A stretch of DNA of 64,000 nucleotides, from assembly GCA_038025085.1 (NCBI GenBank), contig CM076143.1, forward strand, positions 39,043,001-39,107,000, written 5' to 3'. How positions within the stretch are numbered: the stretch's first letter is position 1; each line of letters opens with the position of its first letter. The notes beneath the pieces are model-generated. The model worked only from the letters and a program-made list of their open reading frames with translations, did no database searches and was not told the DNA's origin. Of the stretch, positions 22,870 through 34,672 are shown one piece after another. This stretch comes from Tetragonia tetragonoides (Eukaryota > Streptophyta > Magnoliopsida > Caryophyllales > Aizoaceae). A program made the translations under genes and the position numbers.

Positions 22870-24363
22870 TGTTAGGTTCCTGGTTTTGATGATAACAAAC
22901 AAAGTGTCCTTATCTATGTGTAAACTAACTATGATGGCAGGTTGACTTATGGATGCAAGAAGGTATAATGCTCAAAGCATGATTGCTCATGAAGATGCTT
23001 GGATCCTAACAAGACATGAAGACAATGTAATGTAGTTAAGTGCATGTGTCATTAGTCTTTATGTACTATGCTTGACTAGTTAGCAAGAGTCTAAATTGAT
23101 CATGACAAGGGAAAAAGGTTGTAGGACTGAGTGCATGCGTCCATGAGTACAGGGGAGCATTCTTGTGAACCCTGTTCTCTATGGCCAGCACTACAGCGTG
23201 AAGGAACCAAAGGGGAACAACTTGTTGGACCCTATTCCTTCTAAGCTGTGTATCTGGACGAGTTTGCATAAATTCATATTTATTATTTCTACGAATATTT
23301 TGTGTAGTATCTTTTTAGATATTCACACAAATATCCTTCTGGAGAAATATAATTTATTTTGGAAAAATGAATATTGCAGAATCATATTTTAAACAGAACA
23401 ATATTTTATTTTGAAAAGATATTATCTTGGAAAAAGTATTTTACTTAAGGGCCAAGTCTTTATTGTTAAGCAAGTGAATTATCTTCTGGAATATTTCTAC
23501 TATCTTTTAGAGATTATATTCTGATAAATCACTTGCTAGCTGGCCAAGATTTTCTGTTAATAAATTTGGACGGATTTTATCTCATAGATCGTATTAAGGA
23601 AAGGTCTTTGATCTATACTTAAACACTATCGTCCTATCTTTTGGTAAATCTTATCATTTATATTTTGAAGAGATTTAACCTAACTGACTGAGCTCATTTT
23701 GGCCTGCCTATATAAGGCGCCTGATAGGCTCAGTTGTAGGGTTAAGCTTTGCGTGCATTATTGAATGCAGAATCAGTTGTGCAAAGCGTTCACTCGGCCA
23801 AACCAGATACGTCCAGTACTCACAAAGAACAACCTTGAACCCTGTTCCCTGTTCCCTGTCCTGGTCAGTTTGAGTCTTTGCTTATATTTGTCATTGCATA
23901 ATAGGTTTTTGTGGTCTTATATTGCTTAGTGTTGAAGCGCGTAATAGGACAAACAATCTGGTTATTTGTAAGATCTCTAACTCAGTAACGAGTGTAGAGC
24001 ATCTCTCAGATCAGTGTGTGATTCTGAGAGATAGGCAACACATCAGTAACGGTGTGTGGTGGTGTTAGGGTACTGTGCTGTATCTGATTTTGGCTCTGGT
24101 TATAAGATAAGTAGTGTGACAAAATCCCAAGTAACTGGGTCGTGGTTTTTACTCCTATTGAGCCTAGGAGGTTTTCCATGTGAAAAAAGCCTCGTGTTAT
24201 TTACATTCGGTTCTTTACATTCAGTTCTTTACATTCTGTCTTAGTCTGCTGTATAGGAACAGCGTCCATAACGCTGTTCCCTGCCCTGTTGTCAAGTTGC
24301 AAAACGTGGAAAATTGGAGTTACTCTATTCACCCCCCCTCTAGAGTAACCTAGGCACTCTTCA
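22870..24363 (+). repeat. Copia 3' LTR
   Basis: TGTTAGGTTCCTGG...CACTCTTCA, a full-length partner of 13077-14549. It has a small GTTCCCT duplication (CCCTGTTCCCTGTTCCCTG at about 23838) and a repeated GGTTCTTTACATTC/AGTTCTTTACATTC that the 5' copy lacks. It is followed by the GTTTG target duplication. Confidence 0.95.
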
Positions 24364-24698
24364 GTTTGGAACCTTGCGATATGAATTATGAAATAACATG
24401 GATAAGATTAGTAGAGGCCGTTATTACGGGCGATTTAGATAGGATTTGTTTTATCTTTTTCGTACCCACATCCCCGAACTCAATCTTTGGCCCCTTTTGG
24501 GTATGTATCAATTCCCAATAAAGAATTGGGTGCACTTTTGATGGTTTCCAATTGTTTCCTTAAAAATTGGTGGCGACTTAATTATTTGCTTATTATTTCC
24601 CCTATCACAATTAATCATGTTGCATTTGACGTATTATTTAAGAACCATTAATTCCAACTAAATACTTTAATTAGCGCCGAAAGGCGAGGGTTCTTACA

Positions 24699-25627
24699 GT
24701 GACGACTTCACTGAGGATTTTATAAGAGGGTGTAATTCGAAAATTTATCCATGTTGATTATTAATTCATATTTCTTGGTTCAAAGCCTATATGTGTTCAT
24801 TTATTGCTTTGCATCCATATCATCCATTTGCATGCATTATCTTCGCAAGATGTCGGAAGACATCACCACCCTATAAACAGGAATTACTCTTTGGAGCATT
24901 GTCTATGACTTAGGCCGGTGACCCACTAGGTACGAATTACCTTTGCACATAGTCGTGTTCCTCCCCATGGCATTTACATGTTTCCATTTAAGAAATGTAA
25001 AACGGTACGTCTAGTTTTACTATGCATCCCATAGATAACGAAACGCATCCGATGGTGGGTTACCATATCCAACCATAGATTGTGTCAACCATTGCATTTA
25101 GTTTCATGGTTCATTCAAGGTGCTTAATTGATTACTTGCCATGTTGTGATTGATTGCTTCCTTGTTATGTGATTTGTTTCCATAGATTGCTAGATAAGAT
25201 CCCCTTTAGGATCTTAGTGGTCTAGAGTATAGGAAGTTTCCTATTTGTGTATCTGACTAACTTTGTAAACTAACTTAACATCGAGTCTAGAATATTTTCT
25301 TTTTAGAAAGTAGGATCCATGAATCTTTCCGACGATGCTAGTGACTATATTAGGGGAGACTTATTTTCCAAGAAAATCAATTTCGAGCAAGTAATATATT
25401 TTGACCAATGATCTTTCCCAAAAAAAAAGAGAGTCTTATTTCTTTCCTATAGCAAGTCAATAGTATATTTTCCTTTTCTTAAGTCCGTAATATATTTTCC
25501 ATATCTAAGTCAAAGTTTAATGGCAATTCAAGGCAAGAGTATACTTTCCATTGCAACGCAAGAGGATATTTCCCCTTCCCCAAGTCTTAGCAATAAAAAT
25601 CTTGTTCCCATAGTAAGTAAAGAGTAA
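24699..25627 (+). other. Element A primer-binding site and leader, part 1
   Basis: Directly after the LTR end comes GTGACGACTTCACTGAGGA, matching the PBS of element C (GTGGCGACTTCACTGGGGA) except for two G-to-A changes. Next is GAGGGTGTAAT, also shared with C. The rest is non-coding leader with repeated AAGTC...TATATTTTCC words (about 25380-25560). It stops at AGTAA, the target site of element B, and resumes at 37509. Confidence 0.75.
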
Positions 25628-28286
<2,659 letters not shown>

Positions 28287-28561
28287 TCCTTACCCCCTTA
28301 AAAGATGTTTCGTCCTCGAAACTTAGGATAACCACCAAAGTGAAGTTAGTTCCATAAGGCGAAGTTTTCCATCACACTTTCAGAGTTCAACAAATGTAAC
28401 TCGAAAGTTTAAAAGTTTTCACAACTTTTCCAAATAACAAAAATGAGCATGATGCAATGCAATGCAATGAGTTTTTTCAGTCTTTAATTCTTTTCTTTTG
28501 TGGATTGTTACACCCTTCCCCCCTTAAAAAGGTTTCGACCTCGAAACTAAGGTTAAGTACC
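28287..28561 (-). other. Polypurine tract of B and a second PPT-like copy
   Basis: On the minus strand TCTTTTAAGGGGGTAAGGA runs directly into the LTR start TGTAATACCCC. About 225 bp upstream a near copy reads TTTTTAAGGGGGGAAGGG and is followed by TGTAACA, itself like an LTR start. Both are preceded by TTTCGAGG(A/T)CGAAAC. So the PPT and LTR edge appear duplicated. Confidence 0.75.
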
Positions 28562-29725
28562 TTGTTTGAACAGTTGAGGATAATGCTTGCGCATATCAGC
28601 CTCAGTCTCCCACGTCGCCTCTTAGACTTTGTGGTTAGCCCACAACACTTTCACAAGATTGATCGTAGACACACGAGTTTTCTTCGTTTTCTCGTCTAGG
28701 ATCCTTATAGGTTTACTTCGCTGCTCAAGGACTCGAACTGGTTGCTCTTCATAGGTAAGTGTATCATCTAACACCACCTTTTCAGGATTCAGCACATGAC
28801 TTGGATCATGGTGATACCTCTTGAGTTGCGACACGTGGAACACATCGTGCACTTGCTCCAAATCCATAGGCATAGCAAGCCTATAAGCGACCTCTCCAAT
28901 TCTTTCAAGAATCTCGTAGGGTCCAATATACTTTGGGCTAAGTTTTTCTTTGCGCCCAAATCTCATCACTCCACGAGTAGGTGTTACTTTGAGAAGTACC
29001 TTCTCACCAACTTGGAATTCTTCCATTCGTCGATGTTGATCTGCATAGGCTTTCTGTCTATCTTGTGTAGCTTCCATCTTCTCTTGGACAAGTTTCACTT
29101 GATCCATAGTTTCTTGGATAAAACTTGGATCCAAAACAAAGGTCTCACTTATGTCGTTCCAACACGTAGGAGATCGACACTTTCTCCCATACAGCGCCTC
29201 GTAAGGTGCTCTACCAATGCTTGCATGGTAGCTATTGTTGTAGGAGAACTCAATCAAAGGTAAGCTCTTCTCGCAAGAGTCCATCTCTAGAGCACAACCT
29301 CGCAACATGTCCTCCAGTGTCTGAGTAGTACGCTCCGTTTGACCATCTGCCGCAGGATGAAATGTCGTACTAAACTTCAACTTTGTACCAAAAGCATCTT
29401 GCAATTTGCCCCAAAAGTTGGACACGAATCTCGTATCCCTGTCTGACAAAATGTCATTAGGTACTCCATGTAACCTTAAGACCTCTTTCACATAAGCTTC
29501 AGCGAGTTGGTCCATTGACCAAGTCTTCTTCATTGCAATGAATCTCGTCGTTTTCGTCAGTCGGTCGACAATAACCCAAATAGTGTCTTTGCAGACCTCG
29601 TCTTTGGTAATCCAGTCATGAAATCCATCGAAATTGAATGCCATTTCCATCCAGGAATTTCCAGCGATTGAACAAGACCTCCAGGTCTTATGTGTTCGAT
29701 CTTCACCTTTTGACAAGTAAGACAC
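28562..29725 (-). pseudogene. Chromovirus B integrase core and chromodomain
   Basis: Reading leftward from about 29590: [15 protein letters not shown] with the first catalytic Asp, ILSDRDTRFVSNFW with the second, and AADGQTERTTQTLED with the Glu. Then comes the C-terminal domain (VGEKVLLKVTP, GPYEILERIGEVAYRLAMP, HDVFHVSQLKRY) and a chromodomain-like tail with VKVLWANHKV. A TAA at 28622-28624 cuts the tail; the same frame continues after it with EATWETEADMR and ends near 28562. In chromoviruses this domain directs insertion to heterochromatin. The stop would remove its last aromatic (W) and acidic residues. The upstream join to the RNase H/zinc part is frameshifted at about 29575. Confidence 0.88.
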
Positions 29726-30489
29726 CTTGCCACATACTCAGCACACTCTCGCTTCATGTTTGTCCACCAAAACTGAAGTTTCAGGTCTTTGTACATCTTA
29801 TCACCACCTGGGTGAAAAGAATACGCAGTTCCATGCGCCTTATCAAGAATCGTTCGCTTTAGCTCGGCGTTGTTTTGTACACACCAACGCCCCTTCATTT
29901 TGATCGTACCATCATCAAGGATCTCATAATCAGGATGCTTCCCATCCTTGATCTTGACACGTAACACCTCTAGAAACGGGTCATGAACTTGCAACTGTCG
30001 AATCTCATCATAAATCGACGGTCGCACTACAAGTGCATTCAGCAACACTGCAGTCTCACCTGGTTGAACAACCTCCAAGTCCAACTTCCTGAATTCCTCA
30101 CACAAGTCATACGGTAGCACCATCATGTTGTTCACAGTGTGTGAAGTCTTCCTACTCAACCCATCAGCCACTACATTGGCCTTTTCCTTGTGATACTGAA
30201 TATCCAGATCGTACTCAGATATCAACTCTAGCCATCTCCGTTGCCTTATATTCAATTCCTGTTGAGTGAAGATATACTTCAAACTCTTGTGATGTGTAAA
30301 GATCTTGCAACGAGCTCGATACAAGTAATGCATCCAGATTTTCAAGGCAAAAATCACGGCAGCTAACTCCATGTCATGAGTAGGGTAATTCTTCTCATGC
30401 ACTTTCAATTGGTGAGAGGCATAAGCAACCACCTTGCCATTTTGCATAAGTACACACCCTAACCCATTCTTAGATGCATCACTGTACAC
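29557..30489 (-). pseudogene. Chromovirus B RNase H and integrase zinc domain
   Basis: Starts within [15 protein letters not shown], the RNase H first-Asp region, with [18 protein letters not shown] following. The usual FTDHKSL reads FTHHKSL, so a conserved residue is changed. [13 protein letters not shown] ends RNase H. Then an HHCC zinc region ([23 protein letters not shown], about 29700-29830) begins the integrase, ending in [17 protein letters not shown]. It is joined by frameshift to the RT at about 30485 and to the integrase core at about 29575. RNase H would remove the RNA template; the zinc domain helps to hold LTR ends. Confidence 0.87.
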
Positions 30490-31973
30490 CTCAAACCCTT
30501 CCTTCCAGACGGTAAAGTCAAAACTGGTGTTGTTGTCAACCTCTTCTTAAGCTCTTGGAGAGCTTCTTCACATTGTTCAGTCAACTTATATTTCATCTCC
30601 TTTGTCATTAAATTTGTGATAGGTCTCGCTATCTTGGAGAAGTCTTGCACAAATCTCCTATAATAGCCAGCCAATCCGAGGAAACTTCTTACCTCAGTCA
30701 CACTTTTCGGAGCAGGCCAATCCATGGCAGCCCGAATCTTAGAAGGATCAACATAGACTCTTTCTTTAGAGATAATGTGCCCAAGGAAAGCTACACTCTC
30801 TAGCCAAAACTCACACTTTGAGAGTTTAGCGTACAACTTCTCATTTCGCAACACCTCTAAGACAGTCCTCAAGTGTCTTGCGTGTTCCTCCTTGTCTTTC
30901 GAATATACCAAAATATCATTGATAAACACGACCACAAAACTATCAAGATATGGTCTAAAGGTGTTATTAATCATCTCCATAAACTTGGCAGGTGCATTAG
31001 TCAACCCAAATGGCATAACAGTAAACTCATAATGCCCATACATTGTCCTAAAGGCAATTTTCGCAATGTCGACCTCATCAATCCTCAGCTGATGATAACC
31101 AGACCGCAAATCCACCTTCGAAAATACTCCAGCTCCTTGAAGTTGATCGAACAGGTCTTCAATCCTAGGTAGAGGATACCTATTCTTGACAGTGACCTTG
31201 TTCAATTCACGATAGCCAATGCAGAGACGCAGACTACCATCCTTCTTAAGCACAAATAGAACTGGTGCGCCCCACGGTGACACACTAGATCTAATGTACC
31301 CTTCCTCTAACAACTCCTCCAATTGCTCCTTTAGCTCTTTCATCTCTAAAGGTGCCATTTTATACGGTGCCATCGAAATCGGACCTGTTCCCGGAACTAG
31401 GTCAATCTGAAACACAGTATCCCTCACTGGTGGCATACCAGGGATCTCCTTTGGAAACACATCCGAAAATTCATTGACCACGTCAATCTTTGAGATTTCC
31501 TCATCTATTCCCTCTACATTCTGAATGTGACACAAAAATCCCTCACATTCCTTCTCTAAATGCTTCTTTGCAACTAGCATCGAAATAATCCCAATTCCTC
31601 CCTTAGTGATAATTCCTTTATAAGAGATTCTATTACCTCTAGGCCCTTTTAGAGATAGCTTTTGTTCACTACAATCGGTTCTCGCTTTATACTTGCTAAG
31701 CCAATACATCCCCAAAATAACATCAAAATCTCCCAATTGAAACTCAATCAGGTCTGCAGGCAATTCAGACCCTGCAATGTTCACACGAACTTTGGGATGC
31801 ACTACTTTACACAATACCACCTCTCCAGTAGGAGTGGCAATATTAGTCTCTAAAGACTCAACTACTCCCATCCCATGTTTCTTAACAAAGTTTTCAGATA
31901 TGAATGAATGTGATGCTCCAGAATCAAATAATACATAGGCAGGCAAAGAATTTACAAGAAACGTATCAGTCAC
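30459..31973 (-). pseudogene. Chromovirus B protease and reverse transcriptase, catalytic Asp lost
   Basis: Near the start [15 protein letters not shown] holds the protease DSG, and [12 protein letters not shown] follows. The RT domain has [46 protein letters not shown] with its first catalytic Asp, and [13 protein letters not shown]. The YxDD-equivalent box, FIDDILVYS in relatives, reads FINDILVYS; the Asn codon is 30918-30920. LCIDYRELN also reads LCIGYRELN. The frame is otherwise open for 504 codons. A functional polymerase is unlikely because the mutated Asp binds the catalytic metal. Confidence 0.92.
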
Positions 31974-33237
31974 TAGATTGTTTTGCCGGATCAGCCTGTA
32001 CTTGATTCATCACAAATAAACAACCTCCATTTCTATTCTGGTTGCCGTTATTGTTCTGAGCATTTCCAGCCTGTCCATTCAGCCCATTCTGCCGATTACC
32101 ACCCTGGTTGTTCCCATTTTGACCCTGAACTGCAGGAGCTTGAACATTGTTGTTGCCCCCACCATTGTTCACGATCTTGCCCTTTTGAGGACAATCAAAA
32201 GAACAATGCCCCAACTCTTTACAAGTGTAGCATCTCACCTTATTCCCAGCACAATCACTCGCTGGGTGATTCTTCTTGCATCTCTTGCAAATGTAGGGTT
32301 TGCCCTTCCAACCCCCATTATTTCGATGGCCATTTCTATTGCCATTCTTGCCATTTCCATTCTTGGAATTTTCACCCTCATTGTGGTTATTCCCCTTGTT
32401 GTTGTTGTTGTTGCCATTCTGGTTGTTCCCTCCCCGGAACTTCTCCTTCTTATCACCACCACTACCTTGACGGTCATCAAACTTCCTCTTTTTCCCTGTG
32501 ACTTCCTCTCTGTGCTTGAAAACCGCAGCTTGGTTCGCAGCAGGATTGTAGACCTCTTGCACGGTCTGACACTTATAACCCCCAAAAGACTCATGAATGG
32601 TCCAATACAACCCATTCTGAAACCTACGGGCCCCATGCTGTTCCATAGGGACTAATCCTCCCGCGAAATGAGCTAGGTCGTCAAACTTCTCAGAATACTC
32701 CTGAACAGTCATCCTTCCTTGAATAAGGTTCAAGAACTCGTTATATTTCTGATCCTGGAGATACTCTGGGTAGAACTCCTCTCTAAGAATCGTTTTGAAC
32801 GTTTCCTAATTAAAACCCGATCGAGCTCTAATTGATGTGCCATTGGTTGTCCACCAACGATCTGCCTTCTTCCCGAGTAGATAGACATCACTGTCTACCT
32901 TAAGTGCCTCCGGACACCCAGTTATCGCGAAGATTTTCTCTAAGTCTCGCGTCCAATCATCGAGAAGTACGGGATCCTCGCGCCCCTCAAACACAGGCGG
33001 ATTATGCCCTTTAATCTTCTTAGATATGGAGGCAAAATCGTCACCTTTAGCTACTCTAGTCTCCTCTTTTTGCATCATCTGCGTGATGAATGCCTTAGAC
33101 TGCGCCAAGGCATATTGCGACTATGCAAGTTGCGCTAACAAAGCTTGCGCCATTTCCTCTCCATTACCCACGTTATTGTTATCTCCCATCGAACTGCTAG
33201 ACTCCTCGACTCTTTGTCTATTTCTTCTAGGTGGCAT
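31966..33237 (-). pseudogene. Chromovirus B Gag, broken
   Basis: ATG at 33235-33237 opens PPRRNRQRVEES, a common start in Tekay Gag. A TAG at 33121-33123 interrupts it, and the frame continues to KADRWWTT (about 32850). A frameshift near 32810 leads to MTVQEYSEKFDDLAHFA and then to an N- and G-rich low-complexity stretch. Two cysteine motifs follow: CKRCKKNHPASDC (about 32240-32285) and the classical zinc knuckle CYTCKELGHCSFDC (about 32185-32230). It ends at 31966, overlapping the protease start by a few bases in another frame. Gag forms the particle and binds RNA. Confidence 0.85.
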
Positions 33238-33743
33238 CTAGCAACCTAAAGGATCAACAAAAGCAAAAGACAAGGGTATTAGCTACCCATATCATACTCA
33301 TGTGCGATAATCACATCTAACATATACACTTGACTCATATATATGTTTAATAGCCAACTAGGGCTCTAGGCTCTTATTGCATTCAAGCATGGCCTTATCA
33401 CACTTCTTCGTACTAGCAAGCTCAAGTTTCAATTGACTTTGTTCTTTCTCAAAAATAAACAAATAACAATCATAATGAAACATCCATGCCTTTTTCGTAG
33501 GCGCTTTCACAATATTCATGCTCCAAATAGCAAGTAAATAACACATTTCTTGCAAAAATTACATCTTATAAATTAAATAATCACGTATTTGTTCTCAAAA
33601 ATGAGTGCTTGCCAAACCAAGCCCCAAGTAGCATGAATAAAGTAAAACCATAACATTCTAATAATAATGTCAAAACAAATGGCTCGCAGGCCCAAATAAA
33701 GTCTCAAATAGTTTACTCCAAATAACACTAATCAAACTAAGGA
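33238..33743 (-). other. Non-coding interval between upstream ORF and gag of B
   Basis: AT-rich, with no domain-like translation on either strand. It could be spacer or intron between the upstream ORF and gag. Confidence 0.5.
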
Positions 33744-34457
33744 TCACGCTCTTCTCGCGCGGTTCCTCAAAGGATAGCGACACACATGTGTCACTTGGAC
33801 CTCGTCCATCTCCTCCTCCTCCATGGGTTCCTCTTCTTCTTCTGGATCCTCCTCCTCTTCAGTAGGGGTCCTTGGCTCATTGGGCTTGCCATTCAAGCCT
33901 ATGGGCCAATCTCTCACAGCAATAGGCTCCTCGGGAATGGCAGGCGAAGGCTCCTCCTCAACCTCGACAGTAGGCGTGTCGGCCCCCTTGGCGAAGTAGT
34001 CCTTCTCGAATGCTAGTGCTCGATCTATGTCAGCATGTGCCTCCTCTTGGGTCATTTGGTCGTCCATCTGAAGCAATGGATCGTACCCTCCAGCGTTCTC
34101 CACGTATACCTCGTAAGGGTCTCTAAGCACATCTGGGTGCTCCTTGTCCCATACGTAGGCCCTTATCATCAAGGACTCCAAAGTCTCCAGATAGGGATAG
34201 TCCCTATCGTTCCTCATCTCCCTGTCCACTAGCCACTTTTTACGAAACTGGAACCACTTGTCCGTCGTGTAGGCAAAGCTTTTGATGAAGTAGAATGCCT
34301 TCATCTTTTCCTAGCATATGAAAGATTGAACGTCAAAGCGCTCGTTGTACTGCTTGAATACTTCTCATACGAGATCAAAGTATTCCTGCAAGCGACCTCC
34401 CTCATATCGGAGTTGCCTTGGATCCTCAGGAGTCACGGGCCATTCAAGCTTCACCAT
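33744..34457 (-). pseudogene. Extra ORF upstream of gag in chromovirus B
   Basis: A sense-strand frame between PBS and gag, which is not part of the standard gypsy layout. It opens at ATG 34455-34457, directly after TGTTCTCGCGTGCAG, which would serve as a 3' splice site. Two in-frame stops interrupt it: a TGA, and a TAG just before the Met at 34304. The remaining 186 codons start AFYFIKSFAYTTDKWFQFRKKW and pass through ESLMIRAYVW to an acidic EEEEDPEEEEEPMEEEE run. I do not recognise the family. The composition suggests a soluble protein with a folded aromatic N-terminal part and a disordered acidic tail. Function unknown. Confidence 0.55.
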
Positions 34458-34654
34458 CTGCACGCGAGAACAACACGTTAGTACTTCACTCCCCGAGTAC
34501 TTCAAATAATACTAAAACAAGTAAAAGAACAAATCAACTCATTTCGGCTTACAAAGCTTTTATTCACATAACTTAAGTCTATTTAAGTTTTCAACTATGA
34601 GTACATCTTAATGACATACTTTACAATTCAAAACGTACATTAGGGACCTTAACA

Positions 34655-34672
34655 TACTCTTTGATACCAACT
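34655..34672 (-). other. Chromovirus B primer-binding site
   Basis: On the minus strand, two bases after the LTR, TTGGTATCAAAGAG resembles TGGTATCAGAGC, complementary to initiator tRNA-Met, with mutations after the first eight bases. Confidence 0.75.

Larger units (their letters stand above)
13077..24363 (+). mobile_element. Ty1/copia Sirevirus-type retrotransposon
   Basis: An 11,287-bp element with LTRs 13077-14549 and 22870-24363, flanked by the 5-bp target duplication GTTTG (13072-13076 and 24364-24368). Order: LTR, tRNA-Met-type PBS, gag, protease, integrase, reverse transcriptase, RNase H, long spacer, envelope-like ORF, two polypurine tracts, LTR. Copia gene order (integrase before RT), the long LTRs and the third ORF identify the Sirevirus/Maximus type. 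All core ORFs carry lesions. It is inserted in the 5' LTR of element A. Confidence 0.92.
6446..24698 (+). repeat. 5' LTR of element A, split by two insertions
   Basis: The LTR consists of three pieces, 6446-7734, 12759-13076 and 24369-24698, about 1937 bp net, reading TGTAGACACC...TTCTTACA. It matches the 3' LTR fragment 59312-59727 along its first 410 bp or so. Insertions: the LINE (7735-12744) and the copia element (13077-24363), each with its own target duplication. The last piece contains GGTGGCGACTTAATT and a GCGCCGAAAGGCG hairpin just before the PBS. Confidence 0.85.

Noticed and set aside
28622..31973. Possible endogenous pararetrovirus rather than a retrotransposon
   Set aside because: Integrase, LTRs, target duplication and PPT/PBS are all present; no movement protein is seen.
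31983..32655. Two long plus-strand frames opposite B gag, one Cys/His-rich
   Set aside because: Shadow frames of the Asn/Gly-rich gag coding strand; the Cys/His richness mirrors codons of the low-complexity region.
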